Shown in pieces: positions 1-7,800 of a DNA stretch of 14,905 bases (its first letter is position 1; each line of letters starts with the position of its first letter). This DNA is from an uncultured Flavobacteriales bacterium (GTDB lineage Bacteria > Bacteroidota > Bacteroidia > Palsa-965), in assembly GCA_937974275.1 (NCBI GenBank), contig CALJIF010000111.1:1-14905 (forward strand), read 5' to 3'. The position numbers were made by a program, and so were the translations under genes. Under the pieces are notes generated by a model. It was not told the origin of the DNA. It ran no database searches and saw nothing but the letters and a program-made list of their open reading frames with translations.

Positions 1-431
1 TCGATATTAAAAAGAAAGATGTTGAATTTTACTTAGCGTTGGCATCAACATACAACACGATTTATTCCAACAACAAGAAAAAGAATGTTGCTTATTTCGA
101 TCTCACTCGTGATACCTACATGAAAGTATTATCATGGGATGCGAACAATTATACAGCCAACTATAACTTGGGACTTTTGTACTGGAATAAGGGTGTTGAC
201 TTAATGTACGACATTGATTATGACGATAGTTTAGGAATGGTCTTCGACGTACAGGATTTCTCGGTTCAATTATTCAAACAGTCCTTGCCATTCGCTGAAA
301 AAGCATTTGAATTGGAACCAAAGCGTGAAGAAACACTTATCGTATTGTCCGGCATTTACTACAGCTTGAATGAATTTGATAAGTCGAAAGCTTATCAGCA
401 AATGCTGGACGATTTACGTAAACAAAAATAA
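1..431 (+). CDS. TPR-repeat protein, C-terminal part (5' end outside window)
   Basis: The frame is open from base 3 to the TAA at 429-431, so the 142 visible residues are the C-terminal part of a longer protein; the TTG at base 39 is merely internal. Residues near NYTANYNLGLLYWNKGVDL and AFELEPKREETLIVLSGIYYSLNEFDKA-like helices fit tetratricopeptide repeats (small residues at packing positions, Y/L/A pattern, basic C-terminus). TPR solenoids mediate protein-protein contacts; no catalytic residues are visible and the specific partner is unknown. Bacteroidota TPR proteins of this kind are commonly exported, but the signal peptide region is outside the window. The next gene starts 21 nt downstream on the same strand, so co-transcription with the SpoIIE-type phosphatase is likely. 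The TPR assignment is fairly safe, the role is not. Confidence 0.8.
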   Translation, partial: DIKKKDVEFYLALASTYNTIYSNNKKKNVAYFDLTRDTYMKVLSWDANNYTANYNLGLLYWNKGVDLMYDIDYDDSLGMVFDVQDFSVQLFKQSLPFAEKAFELEPKREETLIVLSGIYYSLNEFDKSKAYQQMLDDLRKQK

Positions 432-452
432 ACCCGGAGTTCCTCACTACTG

Positions 453-2243
453 ATGAAAATGCGCTTTACCATAGGCTACAAAATTCTTTTGGGATTTGGT
501 GTGCTTATTATTTTGACGCTACTCGCATTTTCACTCACACTTTCTACTATTAAGCAGAGTAGAGAAGTAAACGATAAAATCGCTAATCTTTACACGCCTT
601 CCGTTGACGCACTTCAGGAAATGCGTTTGCTGATCTCGCGTTCAAAAATGTTGATTACCAATTGGGTGTTGGTGCAAGGTCCATCTGCAGATAAGCCTAA
701 ACTCAAAAAGCTCATTGAAAAGGAATTTCCGGTAATCAAATCCAAAATTACAGGATTAGAACCGGCATGGTCAGCTTCGGAAAAGTCGCTTGCTGATTCG
801 ATTTTTACGGATTGCGACGGCTTGTGGATTTTGCATCGTGATGTAATGCAGCAACTCAATTCATTTGAAACCTACGATGATCCCAGCGTTGTGTTTGTCG
901 TGCAATCGATGATATTGGATGAAGATGGAGAAATTGCTCTGCAAACGCGTGATATCAGTGATAAACTCGATAGACTGATCGAACGGCAATATACCGCGGC
1001 GACTGCAGCGCGTGATGAAATGTTGAATTCGTTTCAGCGCTTGCAGAATGTGGTGTTGCTATTGCTCATTGCACTTCCCGTGGGAGGATTGTTAATCTCT
1101 TTACTAACTGCACGTTCCATTACGAAACCCGTTCATTATATCCGAAATATATTGTTGCAGATGTCACGAGGTGTTTTGCCGGCTGAAGCAATTCAAAATC
1201 GCAACGATGAAATTGGTGACATGTCTGTGGCATTGAATAGTCTTGTTGACAGCATGAAAAGTACTACCGAATTTGCCCGCGAGGTCGGTGGTGGTAATTT
1301 CGATTCGTATTACAAACCTTTGTCGGAAGAAGATTCGTTAGGTTACGCGTTGATCAAGATGCGTGAGGATTTGAGAGAAAACGAGCGTGTTTTGGAAGCA
1401 AAGGTTATCGAAAGAACGGAAGAGGTTGTTAGGCAGAAAGAGGAAATTGAAATTCAGAATCGTAAGCTGGAAATTCTGTACAAACATATTACGGATAGTA
1501 TTCGGTATGCGAAACGACTCCAGGATGCGATTCTGCCTCCTGCTGCACAAGTAAACAGATTGTTACCCGAAAATTTCATCCTGTTTAAACCGAAAGATAT
1601 TGTTAGTGGCGACTTCTATTGGTTGTACGAAAAGAAGGATAAAATTTATGTGGCCGCTGTAGATTGCACAGGCCACGGAGTTCCCGGAGCATTCATGAGT
1701 CTTGTGGGTAACAACATGTTAAATCAGGTTGTTGAATCTGATGATACTTTGAATGCAGGACAAGTTTTGGAAGCGCTAAATAAATTGGCGAATAAAACGA
1801 TTAATCAAAATTCAGAGGATACTGCCGTTCGCGATGGTATGGACATGACGTTATGTATTATCGATTTCAAGAATAATGTCGTTGAAATGGCCGGTGCCAA
1901 TAATTCCCTGTATATGTTCCGTGATAGTGAATTTACGGAATACAAGGCCGATAAATTGCCGATTGGTTATGTAGAAGAAGGGGTTGAAAAAAGCTTCACC
2001 AACAAACGTATTGAAATTAAATCCGGAGATACATTCTATATGTTTTCTGACGGTTATGCAGACCAGTTTGGCGGTCCTAAAGGAAAGAAGTTTATGGTGG
2101 GGCAATTCCGCACATTCCTGCATAGTGTGCATTTAAAACCGATGCAGGAACAAGCCACAATCCTCGACCAAACTATTGAGCACTGGAGAGGAAATCTGGA
2201 ACAGGTAGACGATATCCTCGTGATTGGTTTTCGAGTGCCTTAA
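453..2243 (+). CDS. Membrane sensor SpoIIE-type (PP2C) serine/threonine phosphatase with HAMP domain
   Basis: A 596-residue signalling phosphatase. The order is: N-terminal transmembrane helix (about 9-31), an extracytoplasmic mostly helical sensor region (about 32-197), second transmembrane helix (about 199-220), HAMP linker (about 221-272), a charged coiled coil (about 305-355), then a SpoIIE/PP2C catalytic domain to the end. Metal-binding acidic motifs of PP2C are visible: SGDFYW with D387, DCTGHGVPGAF with D404, DGMDMTL with D464, and SDGYADQFGG with D533 and D537. The segment ITDSIRYAKRLQDAILPP just before the catalytic domain is typical of Bacteroidota members. Family members dephosphorylate serine on anti-sigma-factor antagonists (STAS proteins), but no such partner or anti-sigma kinase is in this window. 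The ATG at 453 was chosen; a second ATG at 459 is possible. It probably shares a transcript with the upstream TPR gene. What the periplasmic region senses is unknown. Confidence 0.93.
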   Translation: MKMRFTIGYKILLGFGVLIILTLLAFSLTLSTIKQSREVNDKIANLYTPSVDALQEMRLLISRSKMLITNWVLVQGPSADKPKLKKLIEKEFPVIKSKITGLEPAWSASEKSLADSIFTDCDGLWILHRDVMQQLNSFETYDDPSVVFVVQSMILDEDGEIALQTRDISDKLDRLIERQYTAATAARDEMLNSFQRLQNVVLLLLIALPVGGLLISLLTARSITKPVHYIRNILLQMSRGVLPAEAIQNRNDEIGDMSVALNSLVDSMKSTTEFAREVGGGNFDSYYKPLSEEDSLGYALIKMREDLRENERVLEAKVIERTEEVVRQKEEIEIQNRKLEILYKHITDSIRYAKRLQDAILPPAAQVNRLLPENFILFKPKDIVSGDFYWLYEKKDKIYVAAVDCTGHGVPGAFMSLVGNNMLNQVVESDDTLNAGQVLEALNKLANKTINQNSEDTAVRDGMDMTLCIIDFKNNVVEMAGANNSLYMFRDSEFTEYKADKLPIGYVEEGVEKSFTNKRIEIKSGDTFYMFSDGYADQFGGPKGKKFMVGQFRTFLHSVHLKPMQEQATILDQTIEHWRGNLEQVDDILVIGFRVP

Positions 2244-2283
2244 TCTCATCGGGATTTTCACCCTTCGTATCGCCATTTTTTCG

Positions 2284-2290
2284 TAATTTG
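2284..2290 (+). promoter_or_regulatory. Weak candidate Bacteroidota -7 box ahead of the surface-protein gene run
   Basis: The 69-nt gap between the phosphatase gene and the first T9SS cargo gene contains TAATTTG, one base short of the Bacteroidota primary sigma -7 consensus TAnnTTTG, preceded by a T-run at 2276-2281. No good -33 TTTG lies at the expected distance upstream. It is offered because this is the largest gap before the run of exported-protein genes and the most plausible place for its promoter. It is a weak pattern match only. Confidence 0.25.
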
Positions 2291-2312
2291 CCGATAATCT
2301 GTCAACTCGGCA

Positions 2313-4883
2313 ATGGCACACCACTACACACGAGCTGTCTTTGTTTTATTACTGCTTTGCGTTTTCGGAATTTCCGTTAAAGCGCAGCAGCCCGTTATTC
2401 CCAATGACTCGGTTTGTAATGCTATTCCCATTGGTTTATTGCCGTTGCCTTCTCCTTGTCCTTCAGGTTCGCCTGGTGATACAGTTTCTGTCTCCGGATC
2501 GTTAACCGGTGCCGTATACAATAGTCAGGATTATAGTCCGATGCATTGTTTCCCCGGTGGAGGTCCTGATGTGTGGTATACATTCCGAAATTCGAGTAAT
2601 GCAATTCAGGTTTTATTGGAGGGCTCCAATGGTTTGGATTCCTTGTTCTTTCGTGTGTATCGTAGTCAAGGATCTTGTTTGGAATTGGTACCGATAGGAA
2701 CTTGGTGCGATTCGGATGGAGATGTCAATGAAATTGTTTCTACCGACGGGGCTGCAACAACGCTGTATTATATTCAGGTTGGCGCAGGTGCGTGGTCTAT
2801 CTCCGGCGATTACAAATTGACTATAAATTCTGAGAGCGATTGCAACTCTTGCGTTAAGCAAGGATATGTCAAACTGTTACCTGCTCCACTGAATGGGTTG
2901 TACAACTTGGGCGATACAGTTACGATGTGCGCACACATAGATTCATGGGACAACAATGCAACTTCATATTTACACGGCGTTGTTCCACAATTGGGCAGCG
3001 ACTGGAATGCTGCATCAATTACTCCATCATTTGTTATTCCTCAAGCAGGTTGGTCGTGGTTTAATAATATCAGCACCCCGGCAGGAACATTGACCGGATA
3101 TTTTTACGATCCTGATGGTGATTTAGATCCTACAAATAACGCAGGCGATCCACAGGCGGTGTTGCCCAATTATACGGCTTGCTGGAAAGTTGTTTCAAAT
3201 AGTTTCTGTAATACTTACGATTTGGGTGTAACCGTTAGATATTATTCTGATGACATAACAGGGACAGGAAATTCCACTAGTGTTTGTGGCTCCGGGATTT
3301 TAATGTCAGCACAAGTTGCTCAGTGGTGTTGTCCTGCGTTTACCGCAGTTGCAGATGCTATATCTTGCTCTTCATCTACTGGAGGTATTTTAGTTAATGG
3401 AAACAATGCAAATACCTACAATTATTTCCTGTTAGATGAATCCGACAACACGTTGGATGCTTTGTATAACGTCACAGGTGCCGGGACTTTCACATCGGTA
3501 GGATCAGGAACTTATCAGGTACGTGCAGATAATTTAACGATCGGATGTTCGTCACGAAAGCTGGTGAAAGTAGTTGGTGCATTTGATATTGATATTCAAC
3601 AAACTGTTGTAGGATGCGGCTCCGGAACGGGTTCTGCAATTGCTTCAACTAATGGAGCAGTTCTTCCGGTGATTTACGATTGGACAAATGTGAACACAGC
3701 GAATCAAAATGATTCACTAGCATTTAATTTGCCGGACGGTTGGGCGGTTGTAAAAATTACTGACAATACCGGCTGTACAGTGATTGATAGTATTTTTATT
3801 ACATCGTCTCCTTTGCCTGATGGCGCATTCAGTTTTGAAGAAGGTAAACGATGTGATGCGCAGGATACAATTGCTGTTGGAGTTGCTCCTAACGTTGGTG
3901 GAGGAACATATACATTGGTCGCTCCTCTTATCGCCGGCATCTCAGTAAATGCAAATACCGGAGAAGTTATAGTTAACAATCCGGCAATCACTCCGCCTTA
4001 CCAGATTATTGTAGAATACGCAGTAAGCAACGTAGTGTGTTCCGGGACATTTTATGACACGATAAATTTCATTGTTCGTCCTAATGCGCCGGTTCCGTTA
4101 ACAGCTACATCATTAACATATTGTCAAGGTGATACGCCTCCAACATCTGTAATATTACCTTCGGGAAATTTAATTCCATTTTGGTACGATAACCAAACAC
4201 AGGGATTCGGATTTACTACAACCTATACACCGCCTTTGGATTCTAACACAACTCCGGGTCAATATTTATATGGATGGGTTTTTTATACTGATATCTATGC
4301 GCACTGCATAAGTCTTCCAACTATTTTTTCTGTAAATGTGTTGGAGGCACCGCAAGTTAATGGCTATGCAGATACTGCCTTTTGTCCGTTTGATACAACA
4401 GTAATTGCTGTATACGGTTGCAGCACTTGTGTTTTCAATTGGAGCCCTGTTCCTACATCCGGGAATGCAACTAATTTTTATAACAGCACATCAGTTGGAG
4501 TAAATACAACTTACACTGTTAGCATTACTGATGTTAACGGATGTTCTACTTCTCAATTAGTTACTGTTCTTGTTGATCCTCTCAATACGTGCAACGAAAG
4601 CTTGTCCCAAGATTCCATTAAGTTTTATTCCGGCATTACTCCAAACGGTGACGGCATAAATGACGCATGGATTATTGACGGGATAACGAGTGTTGTCAAT
4701 CCGAAGGTGTACATATTTAATCGTTGGGGAAAGATGGTTTGGGAAGGTGTTGATTATGATAATACCAGCGTAGTGTGGCGTGGCGATGACATGAACGGAA
4801 AGATTTTGCCGGCAGGAACATATTATTTTGTGGTTGATGGATTCTTATTTAAGAGAAAAGGTTGGATTGAATTAAGTCAATAA
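2313..4883 (+). CDS. Large secreted T9SS type B cargo protein (SprB/Ig-like domains, gliding-motility-type C-terminal domain)
   Basis: An 856-residue exported protein. Residues 1-24 form a signal peptide (hydrophobic VFVLLLLCVFGISV, cleavage near KA-Q). About 30-172 looks like a beta-sandwich of PPC type (DVWYTF, LFFRVY, LYYIQVG, YKLTI strands, with Cys pairs). About 176-340 resembles a Bacteroidota surface domain containing LHGVVPQLGSDWNAASITP. From about 345 to 765 come Cys-containing SprB-like and Ig-like modules (for example ITDNTGCTVIDS and SITDVNGCSTSQ). The C-terminal ~85 residues are a type B sorting domain: TPNGDGIND at 776-784, IFNRWG around 801-806, then LPAGTYYF and a final KGWIELSQ. 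In this family the C-terminal domain directs passage through the T9SS and surface attachment, helped by a PorP/SprF protein; one is encoded downstream. Role is probably adhesin-like; the ligand is unknown. No alternative start fits the signal peptide as well. Confidence 0.92.
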   Translation: MAHHYTRAVFVLLLLCVFGISVKAQQPVIPNDSVCNAIPIGLLPLPSPCPSGSPGDTVSVSGSLTGAVYNSQDYSPMHCFPGGGPDVWYTFRNSSNAIQVLLEGSNGLDSLFFRVYRSQGSCLELVPIGTWCDSDGDVNEIVSTDGAATTLYYIQVGAGAWSISGDYKLTINSESDCNSCVKQGYVKLLPAPLNGLYNLGDTVTMCAHIDSWDNNATSYLHGVVPQLGSDWNAASITPSFVIPQAGWSWFNNISTPAGTLTGYFYDPDGDLDPTNNAGDPQAVLPNYTACWKVVSNSFCNTYDLGVTVRYYSDDITGTGNSTSVCGSGILMSAQVAQWCCPAFTAVADAISCSSSTGGILVNGNNANTYNYFLLDESDNTLDALYNVTGAGTFTSVGSGTYQVRADNLTIGCSSRKLVKVVGAFDIDIQQTVVGCGSGTGSAIASTNGAVLPVIYDWTNVNTANQNDSLAFNLPDGWAVVKITDNTGCTVIDSIFITSSPLPDGAFSFEEGKRCDAQDTIAVGVAPNVGGGTYTLVAPLIAGISVNANTGEVIVNNPAITPPYQIIVEYAVSNVVCSGTFYDTINFIVRPNAPVPLTATSLTYCQGDTPPTSVILPSGNLIPFWYDNQTQGFGFTTTYTPPLDSNTTPGQYLYGWVFYTDIYAHCISLPTIFSVNVLEAPQVNGYADTAFCPFDTTVIAVYGCSTCVFNWSPVPTSGNATNFYNSTSVGVNTTYTVSITDVNGCSTSQLVTVLVDPLNTCNESLSQDSIKFYSGITPNGDGINDAWIIDGITSVVNPKVYIFNRWGKMVWEGVDYDNTSVVWRGDDMNGKILPAGTYYFVVDGFLFKRKGWIELSQ

Positions 4884-4895
4884 ATAGTGAAACCC

Positions 4896-7800
4896 ATGAA
4901 TAGAATTACAAAACTGATTTTAGTAATCGCGGTTAGTATTAGCTCGGCAAGTGCACTCTTTGCACAAGGCGCGCCTCAAGGCGTGAATTACCAAGCTGTT
5001 GCGCGTAATGCCAGCGGTACGGAATTGACCAACGCACCACTAACTGTTCGCGTTGGCGTATATACCGATGCGGCTGCTACTGTTCAGGTGTATGAGGAAA
5101 CACATAACGTGACGACCAATGCGTTTGGTTTATTCAATGTTGTCATCGGACAAGGAACACAAACTTCTGCCGGTGCTTTCAACACTATTCAGTGGGCGAA
5201 CAGCAATCATTTTCTTAAAGTGGAAATTGATGCAGGATCCGGCTTCGTGAATATGGGAGCGACACAATTGTGGTCTGTTCCTTATGCATTATATGCGGGT
5301 GCATCTGCAGGTGGACCAACAGGCCCTGCCGGTGCAACAGGTGCGACGGGTGCTGCCGGGCCAACAGGTCCTTCAGGTGATCCGGGGCCGACAGGTGCTG
5401 CCGGCGCAACAGGCGCAGTTGGGCCAACAGGATCTATTGGAGCAACGGGGCCTAGTGGTGATCCCGGTCCGACAGGTGCGGCGGGAACAACCGGCGCAAC
5501 CGGCGCAACCGGTATTGCGGGTGTAACAGGTGCCACAGGTCTTGCTTGTTGGGATTTGAACGGAGATGGTATCAATGACCCCGGTGAAGACATTAACAAT
5601 GACGGCTTTTGGAATAGTTTGGATTGTGCGGGCGCTGTAGGTCCTACAGGTGCTCAAGGTATTCAAGGGTTACAGGGGCCAAGCGGTCCAACAGGTCCAA
5701 CAGGAGCACAAGGAATTCAAGGTAACGTTGGTGCAACGGGCGCAACCGGTGCAACCGGAGTGCAAGGTCCGACAGGATTGACAGGCGCAGTGGGTCCTAC
5801 AGGTGCGGTTGGTGCAACCGGTGCAGTTGGTCCGACCGGAGCTGTTGGAGCAACCGGAGTTGCAGGTGTGACGGGCGCTACAGGTCCTGCCGGATTGAAT
5901 GGAGCCAATGGAGCAACGGGACCAACAGGATTAACAGGAGCAACCGGTCCTGCAGGTTTAACCGGCGCAACCGGTCCGACAGGTGCAACAGGAGCGACGG
6001 GTGCTATTGGTGATAGATACGCAACGACGTCCGCTTCCACAATGTCTATTTCTACGGGTTTACAATCATTTACCGTAGGAACAGGTTTAGCGTATTCGAT
6101 CGGGCAAACGGTGATCATTGCAAATTCTCCGTCTAATCAAATGACCGGAACTGTTAATTCTTACACGAGTGCAACCGGAGCTATGCAAGTTAATGTCACT
6201 ACATTTATTGGCGCAGGAACTTGGAGTTCATGGTCTGTGAATTTGAATGGAGCTCCCGGTCCTGCCGGACCTGCGGGAGCTACAGGTCCTACAGGTTTAA
6301 CCGGTCCTACAGGAGCAACAGGAGCAACAGGTATTATTGCGAATGGTACAGCTGCAGGAAACACATTGTATTGGAACGGTTCAACATGGGTAACCAATAG
6401 CTCAAATATTTTCAATAATGGCGGCAATATTGGAATTGGAGGTATAACATCTCCTGTATTCTCAACACATATTCACGGTGCATCATCAAGTCCTCATGGA
6501 TTGCAGGTTACACATGTGGGCATAGGACAAACTGCGAATGACGGATTACGAGTAGGTATTGGAACCAGTGGTGATGCATACGTGATGCAGAATGAAGCGC
6601 AGCCATTGTATTTCGGGACGAATTTATTAGAACGTATGCGCATTGACGCTGCAGGCAATGTTGCAATTGGAACTACCACTACAACTGAACGTTTGCAAGT
6701 TGCTAATACTGCAACAACCGCAAGTAACGTGGCAGTTAGTTTATTGAGTGGAACATCCGGAATATCCAGCTTGTATTTCGGTAATGGGAATCTTGCATAT
6801 TATGGTGCTGTTCAGTATAATTCATCAACTCATAGAATGGGCTTCTGGACGAACAATACCACACGAATGACCATTGATAATAATGGTTTGGTTGGTGTTG
6901 GCACAACAACACCGAATGACAATTTAGACGTTACCGGAACCATCGATGCATCAACTGCCTATAAAGTTGGTAACAGTGTTGGAACTGTCGGTCAATTTTT
7001 AAAGAGTAATGGCACAACAGGATTTGTTGCGGGCGCTATCACCAGTTCTGATATATCAGCAGCACTGCCATCCGGTTCAAATGCATGGACGCGGTCCGCA
7101 CCATTTGTGTTTTTAACTAATTCAGGAGATAACGTTGGAATTGGAACAACAACTCCGGCGTACCCGATGAACATTGCTGCAGGTGGTCAAATTGGTTTAC
7201 AATACGATGGTTCGGATGCAGTTTGGGCGGGTATTTATACCAACGCTGTCAATACTACAGCAAGTTCATTTTATGGTTACAAGGTTGGAGGCACTATCAA
7301 AGCATATTCCTATGCCAATAACAATGGTGACTTCGGTATATTCAATAACACCGGAACCAATTTGTTCATCAACGCAGCCGGTAATACAGGTCTTGGAACT
7401 ACATCGCCTACCGCAAAGTTGGATGTTGTAGGAACAGCTACAGGTGTAGGCAGAACAATTGAAGCAAACATGAATTCGAATGCTCCATCGGGGTTAGTGG
7501 CGGCAATATATGCCACACATACCGGAACGGGAGCTGCTACAGTTTACGGAAGTTACAATGTTGCCACCGGTGCTGCGTCAAGTGGTGACGCATTGGGAAC
7601 AATTGGTGTTGCAAGTGGATCACCATTGGAAAATATTGGTGTAGAAGGTGATGGTGTTGCCACAACCGGCGATAACTACGGATTGCGCGGTTTTGCAGTA
7701 GGTGCTACACCGGGCACTAATTATGGTGTTTTTGGAAATGCTTCAGGAGCAACAACCGGAAACTATGCCGGTTATTTTGCTGCGGGCAATGTGTTTGTAC

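Larger units (their letters stand above)
5313..6338 (+). repeat. Collagen-like Gly-X-Y coding repeats, 26 + 42 + 10 triplets
   Basis: Three uninterrupted blocks of Gly-X-Y codons lie at 5313-5546, 5631-6008 and 6249-6338, separated by two folded inserts. The commonest triplets are GAT, GPT, GAV and GPA, with Thr favoured in the third position, as in many bacterial collagen-like proteins that lack hydroxyproline. At DNA level the blocks are built from near-identical 9-nt units such as ggtgcaacc, with frequent synonymous changes. Repeat number may vary between strains by slippage. The repeats also create long proline/valine-rich open frames on the other strand, which are not genes. Confidence 0.92.

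Noticed and set aside
4887..4895. GTG start for the fibre protein
   Set aside because: The ATG at 4896 gives a standard signal peptide (MNRITKL then hydrophobic core); GTG adds only three residues.
5282..6118. Long proline/valine-rich open frames on the - strand (5282-5599, 5717-6118) and an overlapping + frame at 5284-5526
   Set aside because: They are low-complexity mirror images of the Gly-X-Y codon repeats, with no independent start context or domain.
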